Shown: one piece after another, positions 17,094 through 24,863 of the stretch
Layout: each line of letters opens with the position of its first letter
How positions within the stretch are numbered: the first letter of the stretch is position 1
Assembly (NCBI GenBank): GCA_947588325.1
Contig: CANPYH010000002.1
Coordinates: forward strand, 1-33,307
DNA length: 33,307 nucleotides
From: an uncultured Clostridia bacterium
Lineage (GTDB): Bacteria; Bacillota; Clostridia; Christensenellales; Pumilibacteraceae
Direction: 5' to 3'
Translations under genes and position numbers: made by a program
The notes under the pieces: generated by a model
Told to the model about the DNA's origin: nothing
Seen by the model: the letters and a program-made list of their open reading frames with translations, nothing else
The model's database searches: none

Positions 17094-17732
17094 TTATGTT
17101 ATGGGATCGGTTCGCGGTTTGTTGCCCTTTCGCGGATAGTTTCCGCGCGTTTTGCCTATTTTGCGGATAATAACCAGCTTTCTCGTTATGTCGTCGCCGA
17201 GTTTTTTTTCGGCTACCCTCTCGATCTTCCCGCCGAGCAATGTTATTGCCTTCTCCGCCTCGGCTATTTCCACGTCGATATTTTCGGACTTATATGCGAC
17301 AAACGCCCCGCCCACCCTGACGAAGGGCAGCGCGTACTCGGCAAGCACATTCAGCCTTGCCACCGCCCGAGCCGTCACGGTGTCGAAACTCTCGCATTCG
17401 GGAAAGTCCTCGATCCTCGTGTGGATAGCCCGCGCTCCGTCAAGTCCGAACCGCTCTATCACGGCGGAGAGAAAGTCCGTCTTTTTCCGAACGCTGTCCG
17501 TCATTGTCACATCCGTTTCGGGCAGCTCGTTTTTTATTACCAAGGCGGGAAAGCCCGCGCCGCTACCTATATCCAGCACTCTTCCGCTTATGAATTCCAA
17601 ACCGAGACGGCTGTCCTCGACATGCTTAACCATAAACTCCTCGAAGGACGTTATCGCCGTGAGGTTAAACCGTGAGTTATATTCCGAAAGCATATCGAAC
17701 AGCTCGGTGTAATTTATTTTTCGCACATACAT
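17094..17732 (-). CDS. rsmG: 16S rRNA (guanine-527-N7) methyltransferase RsmG
   Basis: Methylates N7 of G527 in 16S rRNA using S-adenosylmethionine. The SAM-binding motif I is VLDIGSGAGFP, followed by DSVRKKTDFL and FDTVTARAVARL, all characteristic of GidB/RsmG. Length 212 is close to the family norm, with a basic C-terminal tail. The ATG (17730-17732) has no Shine-Dalgarno; a GTG lies two codons later. In many bacteria this gene lies near the replication origin. Here the 337 bases upstream carry a cluster of DnaA boxes. Confidence 0.92.
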   Translation of the reverse strand: MYVRKINYTELFDMLSEYNSRFNLTAITSFEEFMVKHVEDSRLGLEFISGRVLDIGSGAGFPALVIKNELPETDVTMTDSVRKKTDFLSAVIERFGLDGARAIHTRIEDFPECESFDTVTARAVARLNVLAEYALPFVRVGGAFVAYKSENIDVEIAEAEKAITLLGGKIERVAEKKLGDDITRKLVIIRKIGKTRGNYPRKGNKPRTDPIT

Positions 17733-17790
17733 ATTTACAGTTATATTGTATTTTATTTATAAAAATAGTATTTATTATAGGCGGTGGATT

Positions 17791-18007
17791 AGTGGATAAC
17801 TCAAAAAAGCACAAAATGTTGTAGTACGGCGGTGAGTTAACACCGAAATATTCGATTTTTTATGCACAACATCGTCCACAATGCTTCAACGTTTTCACTT
17901 TTTTTCGGTGTATAACCCATTTTGACGGATATTGTCGAAAGGGCGGTTTTGCCCGAAAACGGACGTTTTATCCACATGTTATAAACAGGGTGAAAAAGTT
18001 ATACACA
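17791..18007. promoter_or_regulatory. DnaA-box cluster between rsmG and mnmA
   Basis: Three matches to TTATNCACA on the plus strand: TTATGCACA (17860-17868), TTATCCACA (17968-17976) and TTATACACA (17999-18007). There is also a one-mismatch box on the minus strand (17791-17799) and TTATAAACA (17979-17987). The whole 17733-18069 interval is AT-rich and has no gene. It could be an origin element, a DnaA titration site or DnaA-regulated promoter DNA. Confidence 0.6.
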
Positions 18008-18069
18008 TAATGTTGTTTAGGTCGGATAAATCGGGTTTTTCGACATATTCCGCCGCGGGGTGAGGCGGG

Positions 18070-19164
18070 TTAAACGTTATATGAGCGGTCTATTACTCCG
18101 CCGCCGAGACACCTGTTGCCGAGATAGAACACCACGAACTGCCCCGGCGTTACGGCGCGTTGGGGCTTATCGAACACCACTTCCGCTCCGCCGCCCGTCA
18201 TATGAACGCGGCACTTTTGCGAAGGCTGGCGATACCGCGTTTTAGCCGTACAGTCGAAGGTCGCTTCTTTGGGCGGATTCCCGATAAAATTGACAGAGGG
18301 GGTAAAGAGCGCGTTGGTGAAAAGTATGTCGTCCTCGCCGCAGGATACTACCAATTCGTTGGAAGAAAGCCGTTTTTCCACGACGAACCAACGCTCGGGC
18401 GCGTAACCGCTTAATCCCCCGATGCCGAGACCGCGTCGCTGACCGAGGGTGTAATACATCAATCCGTCGTGTCTCCCCACCGTCCAACCTTCGGTGTCCA
18501 CGATATTACCGGGCTGTGCAGGCAGGTATTGCATGAGAAACTTTTTGAACTTGCGCTCCCCTATAAAGCACACGCCCGTCGAGTCCTTTTTCTTGGCTAC
18601 GGCGGTCAGTCCCCGCTCTTCGGCTATGCGCCGCACTTCGCTCTTAAGCATTTTACCGAGGGGAAACAGTACGTCGGATAGCTGTTCCGCCGACACCTGA
18701 TTGAGAAAGTAGGTCTGATCTTTGGTACTGTCCGCCGCCGTGAGAAGGTATGTCGTTCTGCCGCTATCCGTCGCTACGTCATGCGCAATATCGCAATAAT
18801 GACCCGTCGCTATATAGTCCGCGCCTAACTTTTTCGCATATGCCGAGAAGGCGTCGAACTTAATCTCGCGGTTGCAAAGCACGTCGGGGTTAGGCGTTCT
18901 TCCCGCCTTGTATTCGTCAAGGAAGTAGGTAAACACGCGCTCCATATACTCATCGGCGAAATTGACGGAATATATGGGTATACCGATTGCCGCCGCCACG
19001 TTCCGCGCGTCCTCCCAATCGTCCGCCGAGGTGCATACGCCCCCCTCTTCCTCCTCCCAATTGTGCATGAAAAGACCGACCACGTCGTACCCGAGGTCTT
19101 TAAGCAGTAACGCCGATACAGCGGAGTCCACACCCCCGCTCATTCCCACGACAACTCTTTTCAT
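18070..19164 (-). CDS. mnmA: tRNA-uridine 2-sulfurtransferase MnmA
   Basis: Makes the 2-thiouridine at wobble position 34 of Lys, Glu and Gln tRNAs, activating the base with ATP and taking sulfur from a persulfide relay. The PP-loop SGGVDS is at residues 9-14. The two catalytic cysteines are Cys97 in PDVLCNREIKF and Cys199 in STGVCFIGER. The start at 19164 (MKRVVVGMSGG) matches the family N-terminus. A frame 14 codons longer has no support. A good promoter ends eight bases before this ATG and there is no Shine-Dalgarno, so the message may be leaderless. Length is 364 residues, typical. Confidence 0.94.
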   Translation of the reverse strand: MKRVVVGMSGGVDSAVSALLLKDLGYDVVGLFMHNWEEEEGGVCTSADDWEDARNVAAAIGIPIYSVNFADEYMERVFTYFLDEYKAGRTPNPDVLCNREIKFDAFSAYAKKLGADYIATGHYCDIAHDVATDSGRTTYLLTAADSTKDQTYFLNQVSAEQLSDVLFPLGKMLKSEVRRIAEERGLTAVAKKKDSTGVCFIGERKFKKFLMQYLPAQPGNIVDTEGWTVGRHDGLMYYTLGQRRGLGIGGLSGYAPERWFVVEKRLSSNELVVSCGEDDILFTNALFTPSVNFIGNPPKEATFDCTAKTRYRQPSQKCRVHMTGGGAEVVFDKPQRAVTPGQFVVFYLGNRCLGGGVIDRSYNV

Positions 19165-19172
19165 ACAGATTA

Positions 19173-19201
19173 AGTATATATCATTCCGAACATATTTGCA
19201 A
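19173..19201 (-). promoter_or_regulatory. Promoter of mnmA, predicted leaderless
   Basis: Minus strand TTGCAA (19196-19201), 17-base spacer, TATACT (19173-19178). Only eight bases separate the -10 from the ATG, putting the expected transcript start at or next to the start codon. Confidence 0.6.
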
Positions 19202-19427
19202 GTCATTAAGTTGAGTATATTTGCAAGTAATCAAGCGCAAACAGGCTTTACAAGCAATCAAGCCTTATATGAACGTTACTTAAAACAAACGGGTCGCACC
19301 TTGCGGAATACGCCTTTTAATGAGTTGCAAAAACGACGGAGAACTTTCCCTGCCGTGTTTTCTCGGAAATATTACCTTAAAAACACCGCGGCAAAAGGAG
19401 CTCCTCGCCGACGGCGCAATACCGACG

Positions 19428-19757
19428 CTATAATCTGTTCTTATCCCCCCATTCGCACATCATATCGAGAATGGGCATAAGCGATCTTCCTCGCTCGGAA
19501 AGGCTATACTCCACTTTCGGCGGAATTTGCGGATATTCTTTACGAACGATCAGCTTGTCCGCTTCAAGTTCTTTCAGCATTACGCTCAACGTCTTGTAAG
19601 AAATTCCCTTGATATATCTTTGCAATTCATTAAAGCGCACTACGGAAAACTCCATGAGCGTATAAAGAATAGTCATTTTGTATTTTCCGTTGATGAGGGA
19701 TAATGTGTACGAAAAACCCGTGTCCGCAAGTTTTTCATTGGCAATACACCGTTCCAT
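19428..19757 (-). CDS. HxlR-family winged-helix transcriptional regulator
   Basis: A 109-residue DNA-binding protein. The start at 19757 (MERCIANEKL) is chosen because AAGGAGAGTATT precedes it. HxlR features: LINGKYKMTILYTLM, FNELQRYIKGISYKTLSVMLKELE (recognition helix region) and the wing VEYSLSERGRSLMPIL, ending in MCEWGD. Many HxlR proteins respond to redox stress or electrophiles and repress a divergent oxidoreductase gene. That is the arrangement here, divergent from the NTF2-like protein and FMN reductase operon with a candidate operator over its promoter. Confidence 0.9.
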   Translation of the reverse strand: MERCIANEKLADTGFSYTLSLINGKYKMTILYTLMEFSVVRFNELQRYIKGISYKTLSVMLKELEADKLIVRKEYPQIPPKVEYSLSERGRSLMPILDMMCEWGDKNRL

Positions 19758-19784
19758 AATACTCTCCTTCACTTTCCAAATAGT

Positions 19785-19811
19785 AAGTACCATACATAAA
19801 TGTGCGTACTT
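19785..19811. promoter_or_regulatory. Candidate HxlR operator
   Basis: Inverted repeat AAGTAC (19785-19790) and GTACTT (19806-19811), 15 bases between. The right half-site overlaps the -35 of the rightward promoter (19810-19815), so binding would block it. Confidence 0.5.
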
Positions 19812-19838
19812 GACAAAAGAATTATACCATGATAAAAT
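19810..19838 (+). promoter_or_regulatory. Promoter of the NTF2-like/FMN reductase operon
   Basis: TTGACA (19810-19815), 17-base spacer, TAAAAT (19833-19838), about 36 bases upstream of the ATG. Close to consensus. Confidence 0.75.
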
Positions 19839-19873
19839 CCACTTGTCAATAAATTTTTAAGGAGGCTCATATT

Positions 19874-20257
19874 ATGAGAGCAACATTGAAAGACTACAGG
19901 GACGTTGAAAAAGCGGCAATGAATTTCGTCAAGAGTGTAGCCGAGGGAAACAGCAAATATGCCAGACAGCTTTTTACCGACGAAGCCGTCTTGTTCGGGA
20001 TTCTCAACGGCGAACTCGAACACGGTTCTATCGAACAGTTCTACCGTAATGTGGATACGGTAGGCGCGGACGAAAATTTCAAAGCAAGAGTTGACGTTAT
20101 TACCGTCGAGGAAACGCTTGCCGTCGTTCGCGTTTTGGAAGAAGGCTGGGGCGGCAGTATTGATTTTACCGACTATCTGCTTCTTCTGAAACTGAACGGC
20201 GAATGGAAATGCGTAGCCAAAGCCTACAACCAAAATTCAAACACCGTTAAAAAATAA
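19874..20257 (+). CDS. NTF2-like (SnoaL / Lumazine_bd_2-type) small protein
   Basis: 127 residues with the NTF2-like cone fold pattern: an N-terminal helix (DVEKAAMNFVKSVAEGN), FTDEAVLFGILNGE, then strands VDVITVEETLAVVRVLE and DYLLLLKLNGEWKCVAKAY. Members can be small enzymes or ligand-binding accessory proteins; no catalytic set can be named here. AAGGAGG lies eight bases before the ATG. The FMN reductase gene starts 14 bases after its stop, and both are divergent from HxlR, which suggests a joint redox or detoxification role. Confidence 0.75.
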   Translation: MRATLKDYRDVEKAAMNFVKSVAEGNSKYARQLFTDEAVLFGILNGELEHGSIEQFYRNVDTVGADENFKARVDVITVEETLAVVRVLEEGWGGSIDFTDYLLLLKLNGEWKCVAKAYNQNSNTVKK

Positions 20258-20271
20258 TCTGCGAGGCAATT

Positions 20272-20820
20272 ATGGGCAAAAAAATACTTATTTTGAACGG
20301 CAGTCCGAGAAAGAGCGGCAATACGAGCGCGCTTGTTTCCGAATTTACGCGCGGGGCAACGGAAAGCGGGAATGACGTTACCGAATTTTTCCTGCAATCC
20401 ATGAACATTCACGGCTGTTTGGGATGCTTTGGCGGCGGAAAGGACAGAAACAGTCCGTGTGTGCAGAAAGACGATATGCAAAAAATCTATCCCGTTTACA
20501 GAGAAGCCGAAATTGTGGTTCTTGCTACTCCTTTGTATTATTGGACGATAAGCGGACAGCTTAAAACTTGTTTTGACCGCCTTTTTGCCGTTGCGGAGTG
20601 CAATAAAGATTACCAAAACCCGCACAAAGAAACCGTTCTTCTCATGGCGGCGGAAGGTCACGATTTTGAAGAAAGTTTGTATTGGTACGACCGCTTGGAA
20701 AAACATCTCGGTTGGAAAAGCCTCGGCAAAGTTCTTTGCGGCGAAGTCGTAGGCCTTGGCGATATTAAAGGACGAAAAGAACTTATCAAAGCCTATGAAT
20801 TGGGAAAATCAATATCATAA
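20272..20820 (+). CDS. NADPH-dependent FMN reductase / flavodoxin-fold oxidoreductase
   Basis: 182 residues. The N-terminal LNGSPRKSGNTSALV is the FMN phosphate-binding loop of the NADPH-dependent FMN reductase / iron-sulfur flavoprotein group. TPLYYWTISGQLKTCFDR is the second flavin-contact motif. Cysteines in CLGCFGG near residue 50 resemble the iron-sulfur flavoprotein site but too few are seen to assert a cluster. It is the second gene of the HxlR-controlled operon, and a strong terminator follows about 20 bases downstream. Confidence 0.87.
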   Translation: MGKKILILNGSPRKSGNTSALVSEFTRGATESGNDVTEFFLQSMNIHGCLGCFGGGKDRNSPCVQKDDMQKIYPVYREAEIVVLATPLYYWTISGQLKTCFDRLFAVAECNKDYQNPHKETVLLMAAEGHDFEESLYWYDRLEKHLGWKSLGKVLCGEVVGLGDIKGRKELIKAYELGKSIS

Positions 20821-20842
20821 TATAATACCTATTATTGATAGA

Positions 20843-20874
20843 AAAACAGCGGGGAACGTGTTCCCCGCTGTTTT
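20843..20874 (+). terminator. Rho-independent terminator of the FMN reductase operon
   Basis: A perfect 15-bp stem: 20843-20857 with 20860-20874 (AAAACAGCGGGGAAC and its complement), ending in TTTTCGCC. The A-run on the left also gives a T-run on the minus strand. Confidence 0.75.
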
Positions 20875-21024
20875 CGCCTTGTCCAAAGGTGAGTTCCGAT
20901 ATAAAATTGAGTTCCGATATAAAATTAAGACTTTTCTTGATTACCTATAGCCTGCACTATATGCGGGGGACATTTGTTACGGAAAGAGGCGACGACTTCC
21001 TTGATTTGTCAAAGACCGCATTGT

Positions 21025-21537
21025 TTATTTTACAGATTTCATAGCCCACGCTGCGACTTTGGCTTCCGACTGCGGAGCTTCTGCGCCGTGGATCGAAAGC
21101 CCCGCTACGATGACCGCGCCTTTGCAAACGCTTTTCAGTTGTCTCTCGCTCGAACCCATTCCGCTCCCCTCGTTCGTGCAGAAGGGCGCTATTTTCTTAC
21201 CCGAAAGATCATAGTGTTCGAGAAAGGTACACATACACATCGGCATCTGTCCCCACCAATTGGGATAGCCGACGAAGATCGTATCATATTTTGAAATGTC
21301 CCCGACGTATCCTTTGATAGCGGGGCGGGCGTTCGCGCGAAGCTCCGCTTGCGCTTCTTCGATACACGCATAATAGTCCTTTGCATAAGGCTTTACCGTA
21401 TCGGCCTCAAACAGGTCGCCGCCGACCGCCTTTTGGATAAACTCTGCGACGCGCTCGGTGTTGCCTTTTTCGAGTGTTTTGATTGCTCCGCTGACATAGT
21501 TCTCGCCTTTGTGAGAGAAGTACGCGATCAAATTCAT
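21025..21537 (-). CDS. Flavodoxin-family protein
   Basis: 170 residues, starting MNLIAYFSHKGEN. The start at 21537 fits AGAGGTGATATTT; a GTG three codons upstream would overlap that site. The usual flavodoxin phosphate loop is replaced by SHKGENYV with a GNTERVAE segment, as in Flavodoxin_4-type proteins. TIFVGYPNWWGQMPM is the second FMN contact. It is the last gene of the TetR, aldo/keto reductase, flavodoxin unit, 16 bases after the reductase stop, so it may serve as the reductase's electron carrier (inference). Confidence 0.86.
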   Translation of the reverse strand: MNLIAYFSHKGENYVSGAIKTLEKGNTERVAEFIQKAVGGDLFEADTVKPYAKDYYACIEEAQAELRANARPAIKGYVGDISKYDTIFVGYPNWWGQMPMCMCTFLEHYDLSGKKIAPFCTNEGSGMGSSERQLKSVCKGAVIVAGLSIHGAEAPQSEAKVAAWAMKSVK

Positions 21538-21553
21538 AAATATCACCTCTTGA

Positions 21554-22657
21554 TTATTTTTCCAGCAGCGCCGCGCAGTCTTTCAGGTGCTTTGTTATGG
21601 GTAAGTGTTGCGGACAAGCGCGCTCGCATTGTTTGCACCCTATGCAATCCGACGCGAGGCCGCCGTTTGCCGTCGCCTGTTTATAGGCTTCTATTGCCTG
21701 CGCCGTCTGACCGTTGCCGAGGTGCCTGTTCGCCGCCGAGAAGATGGCGGGAATGTCTATCTTTTTCGGGCACCCGCTCACGCAATATCGACAAGCCGTG
21801 CAAGGAATGGCGGCAGAACTGCCCATAATGCGCTGCGCTTTGCGGATAATCTCCTGCTCCTCGTCATTAAGCGGGCGGAAGTCCTTCATAAAGGAAATGT
21901 TATCCCGCATTTGCTCGGTGGTAGACATGCCCGAGAGTACGGTCAATACGCCGTCGAGAGAGGCGGCAAAGCGGATTGCCCAGCTTGCAAAGGAGGCGTC
22001 GGGGTTATATTCCTTAAACAGCTTCTGCACCTTTTTGGGCGGGTTGGCGAGGGCGCCGCCCTTGACGGGCTCCATAATTACAATGGGCTTGTTGTGCTTT
22101 CTTGCTACCTCGTAGTTCCCGCGGGAAGCCACCGACGGGTTTTCCCAATCGGCATAGTTGATTTGAAGCTGAACAAAATCCTCTTCGGGGTGGATGGTCA
22201 ACAGCTTATCGAGCAGTTCGGGATCGGCGTGATAGGAGAAACCGAAGTTCTTTATAAGCCCCTTCGCCTTTTGCTCTTTGACGAAATCCCAGATATGGTA
22301 TTTATCGTATTTGGTGTAGTTATTGGTCATAAGCGCGTGGAGAAGATAGTAGTCGAAATATCCCGCTCCCGTGCGCTCCAAGCTCTTGTAGAATTGGCTC
22401 TTTGCCGCCTGTTCGCTTCCCGCCATCATGAATGCGTTCAGCTTTGTGGTCAGGGTGTATCTGCCGCGGGGGTAGCGATCCACGAGGGCTTGTTTTATAT
22501 CTTCCTCGCTCGAGCCGTAAACAAACGCCGTGTCGAAGTATGTAAACCCCGCCGCCATAAACAGGTCCACCATTTCCTTAACCTGCTCGATGTCGGTATG
22601 AAATCCTTTCTTGGGCAGCCGCATAAGTCCGAAGCCCAATTTTTTAATCTCGCTCAT
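21554..22657 (-). CDS. Aldo/keto reductase with C-terminal two-[4Fe-4S] ferredoxin domain
   Basis: 367 residues. The start at 22657 (MSEIKKLGFGLMRLP) lies eight bases after AGGAGG; nearer ATGs are too close to it. The aldo/keto reductase barrel (~1-270) has FGLMRLP, FDTAFVYGSSEEDI (Asp and Tyr of the catalytic tetrad), LLHAL and IVIMEPVKGG. The C-terminal part has CTACRYCVSGCPKKIDIP and CIGCKQCERACP, two CxxCxxCxxxCP clusters. Such proteins reduce carbonyl substrates in anaerobes; the substrate is unknown. TetR is encoded 16 bases upstream. Confidence 0.92.
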   Translation of the reverse strand: MSEIKKLGFGLMRLPKKGFHTDIEQVKEMVDLFMAAGFTYFDTAFVYGSSEEDIKQALVDRYPRGRYTLTTKLNAFMMAGSEQAAKSQFYKSLERTGAGYFDYYLLHALMTNNYTKYDKYHIWDFVKEQKAKGLIKNFGFSYHADPELLDKLLTIHPEEDFVQLQINYADWENPSVASRGNYEVARKHNKPIVIMEPVKGGALANPPKKVQKLFKEYNPDASFASWAIRFAASLDGVLTVLSGMSTTEQMRDNISFMKDFRPLNDEEQEIIRKAQRIMGSSAAIPCTACRYCVSGCPKKIDIPAIFSAANRHLGNGQTAQAIEAYKQATANGGLASDCIGCKQCERACPQHLPITKHLKDCAALLEK

Positions 22658-22673
22658 AGTCATTTCCTCCTTT

Positions 22674-23297
22674 TTATTCGGCATTGCCGATCAAGTACGG
22701 TTTAATTATTGCGGGTAAAAACAACTCGCAAAACTTTTCGGTGCGCTCCTTAAAGCTGTACGCCCCGCCCGACATATCCCAGCAGAGCATTTCGCCGTAA
22801 ATAACGTCGGTCAAAGCATCGGCGAGTTCGCCCGTCGGCGTATTTTCTTTCAGCTCGCCTAACTCTATCCCTCTTTGTATCATGCCCTTCATGGAGCCAA
22901 GGTCCATGCGGAGTTTTTCCTTGTCGTAGGGATTCTCCACAAGGTCGGGATCTACGGTATTACGCACCCATTCCTGGCAGAGTTTAAGCCCGTCCCGTTC
23001 AATATGTCCCGAGAACGTTACCATATAATACGCCAGCCGTTCCATAAACGGTCCGTCGTATCTTTGCGCATCCTCGTAAATCTCGCCGAAAATATCGTGG
23101 CTTATCGCGAACACAATGTCCTCTTTGCGCTTGAAGTAGGTATAGAAGGTGCCATTGGAAACGCCGCAAGCCTTGGTAATCTCCTCAATCGAGGTGTTTA
23201 CAAGCCCCTTTTCGCGAATGATGGCCTCTGCCGTCTCCATTAGTTTTCTCTTTGTCTCCAAAGCGGCTATCTTTCTGTTAGTCATTTTTTCGGACAT
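22674..23297 (-). CDS. TetR/AcrR-family transcriptional regulator
   Basis: 207 residues. The N-terminal HTH (~10-60) has TSIEEITKACGVSNGTFYTYF, read here as the EEITKACGVSNGTFYTYF core with KRKEDI after it, diagnostic of TetR. The C-terminal half is a ligand-binding helical domain. GGAGGAATT precedes the ATG at 23297. It is the first gene of an operon with the Fe-S aldo/keto reductase and the flavodoxin and probably controls it. No clear sigma-70 promoter or palindromic operator was found in the 181-base gap upstream. Confidence 0.92.
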   Translation of the reverse strand: MSEKMTNRKIAALETKRKLMETAEAIIREKGLVNTSIEEITKACGVSNGTFYTYFKRKEDIVFAISHDIFGEIYEDAQRYDGPFMERLAYYMVTFSGHIERDGLKLCQEWVRNTVDPDLVENPYDKEKLRMDLGSMKGMIQRGIELGELKENTPTGELADALTDVIYGEMLCWDMSGGAYSFKERTEKFCELFLPAIIKPYLIGNAE

Positions 23298-23478
23298 AAT
23301 TCCTCCGGCGGTATTGCTCCGTAAGTTTGGTTGTTAGTATTTGCGCCGAGCGTGCGCAGTTTGCATGTATGGGTCGTCTGTGTGGTTGGTGTTGTTCTTC
23401 GTGACTTGTGCGGATGGCGTTGATCTTCGCGGCTGGCGAAACGCTGTTAATGTGCGTCGTTTGCAACGCGCGGTTGGG

Positions 23479-23919
23479 TTATTGTTTTCCCGTTCGCAGT
23501 TGTTCGGCTTTCCGCACGAGCGCCGTATAGGCGGCGGACGGGTCGTCTATTTCGAGGACGGTTTGCTCCATCGGGCAAAGTCCCGTGCCGTCGCGGCTCT
23601 GCACCCGGGGCGTAAGCGTCGCGTACTCCGCGTACACACCGTGATTTTTTAGCGTGGCAAGTCCGCTTTCCGAGAGCACTTCGGCAAACACGCCGCGAGC
23701 GCCCATTTTGACGTATAGCAGGGCGGCGGCTTTACCTACTATCCTGTCTGCCGCGCATGCTCCGTCGAGGTCTGTCCCCTGCCTTATAAGGTCCAACAGG
23801 GGACGTATTCCCCGCTGTCGGCTTATCATGGTGCGGTCGTCCTTTTGCACAATGCAGGTCAGGTTTTCGGCGTACAGCCGCTCGCGAAGGCGGGCAAGTA
23901 ATGTCGCTGTTTCGGACAT
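23479..23919 (-). CDS. DUF1893 family protein
   Basis: 146 residues matching DUF1893 (TM1506-like) in GIRPLLDLI, ADRIVGKAAALLYV, VFAEVLSESGLATLKNHG and TGLCPMEQTV. The fold is reported as cytidine-deaminase-like, but the biochemical role is not established to my knowledge. The start is six bases after the stop of the ECF transporter gene, and the AAGGA site lies in that gene's last codons, so translation is probably coupled. This coupling suggests a job linked to the transported substrate. Confidence 0.85.
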   Translation of the reverse strand: MSETATLLARLRERLYAENLTCIVQKDDRTMISRQRGIRPLLDLIRQGTDLDGACAADRIVGKAAALLYVKMGARGVFAEVLSESGLATLKNHGVYAEYATLTPRVQSRDGTGLCPMEQTVLEIDDPSAAYTALVRKAEQLRTGKQ

Positions 23920-23925
23920 AATCTT

Positions 23926-24504
23926 TTATTCCTTGTCTTTAATGAGGAGCAGGCGCAACCCCATGACAATGAAGGGAATAATAACGGCTTGCAAAATCAT
24001 GCCCAAAAGCCCCGTCTGTATTTGCGACCAGGCTACCGCCGCCGTTATCGGAGAAACGCCCTGGAAAATGGCGGCTATGGCGAGGAAGGTGAGCCTGCCC
24101 GCTACCTGAGCAAGGAGTACGGCGGGGAAGGCCATCCAACCGTTTCTCGCAATGCTGCGCGAAAACAGTCCCGAAATCGCGCCGAATACCGCAAGCTCCG
24201 CGACCATATACGGCAGCCGCGCCAATGCGGGCATGGGGCTACCGAACATTGAGGTTATGGCAAAACTTATGAGGGGCGATACAATGCCGACGCCAAGGCC
24301 CCACTTCCAACCGAGTAAGCACCCGCCGAGAAGTATGGGCAGGTACATGGGCAGCCACTGCGCCCCGCCCTCCGCGCCGAGTGCGAGGTGTACGAGTTGC
24401 GGAAGTGCTACCGCAAGCACGATAATGCCAAGCGAGATAAGCGATTTGACCGTGACCTTAACGCGTAAAGTCGCACCACGTCTCGCAAGAACCTGTTCAA
24501 TCAT
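23926..24504 (-). CDS. ECF transporter S component (substrate-binding membrane protein)
   Basis: 192 residues with about six hydrophobic segments, consistent with the substrate-specific S component of an energy-coupling-factor importer. PMYLPILLGGCLLGWKWGLGVG is the typical second-to-third helix region (seen as PILLGGCLLGWKWG), and MPALARLPYMVAEL follows. The start at 24504 (MIEQVLARRG) follows GGAGGAACTTTGCG. The vitamin or other ligand cannot be told from the sequence. The shared ATPase and T components are not in the window and would be encoded elsewhere. It is first in an operon with DUF1893 and has a strong promoter. Confidence 0.8.
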   Translation of the reverse strand: MIEQVLARRGATLRVKVTVKSLISLGIIVLAVALPQLVHLALGAEGGAQWLPMYLPILLGGCLLGWKWGLGVGIVSPLISFAITSMFGSPMPALARLPYMVAELAVFGAISGLFSRSIARNGWMAFPAVLLAQVAGRLTFLAIAAIFQGVSPITAAVAWSQIQTGLLGMILQAVIIPFIVMGLRLLLIKDKE

Positions 24505-24539
24505 CGCAAAGTTCCTCCTGTTTTTCTGTTCTTTTACAC

Positions 24540-24569
24540 ATTTTATCACATTCGTTGAATACAAGTCAA
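24540..24569 (-). promoter_or_regulatory. Promoter of the ECF S component / DUF1893 operon
   Basis: Minus strand TTGACT (24564-24569), 18-base spacer ending TGTGA, TAAAAT (24540-24545) with an extended TGn. It is 36 bases upstream of the ATG. The short leader leaves no room for a riboswitch. Confidence 0.7.
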
Positions 24570-24658
24570 TGAATTTTAATCAATAAAATCAGATTTCGGA
24601 AAGATTTGGTGATTATATAAAGCGTTCTGCGAGTTCGCCGAGCGCTTGCTACAAGCGC

Positions 24659-24797
24659 GTCGCATAGCACCGCTGATGGACGACGAGAAATCGCGGCTTC
24701 TGCTCGGTCATTTACGCTGTTATAGTAAACTCCCTCGCGAAGCCTTGATTTTCGCGCCCCTGAGCGGCACTCTCCGCCGCGCTCGGGTCGGTTCGTT
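24659..24797 (+). repeat. Structured repeat, near-complete copy 3 (diverged stem)
   Basis: Conserved with copies 1 and 2: GTCGCATAGCACCGCTGAT, GTCATTTACG, TAGTAAACTCC, CTGAGCGGCACTCT and TCGGTTCGTT. The foot CCGCT (24670-24674) pairs with AGCGG (24763-24767). The stem arms differ from the other copies but pair: GGCTTC (24695-24700) with GAAGCC (24739-24744), and GAAATC (24687-24692) with GATTTTC (24747-24753). The apical TTTAC/GTAAA is at 24711-24715 and 24725-24729. A short hairpin GCGCTTG/CAAGCGC lies just upstream (24642-24658). Confidence 0.75.
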
Positions 24798-24863
24798 GTT
24801 AAAAGGTTTCATTGAAGAACAATATCTTTACAGGTTAATTATTTCTTTACGGGTATTTGACAA

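Noticed and set aside
21605..22705. A 366-codon plus-strand frame opposite the aldo/keto reductase
   Set aside because: Antisense shadow of a gene with clear catalytic and Fe-S motifs.
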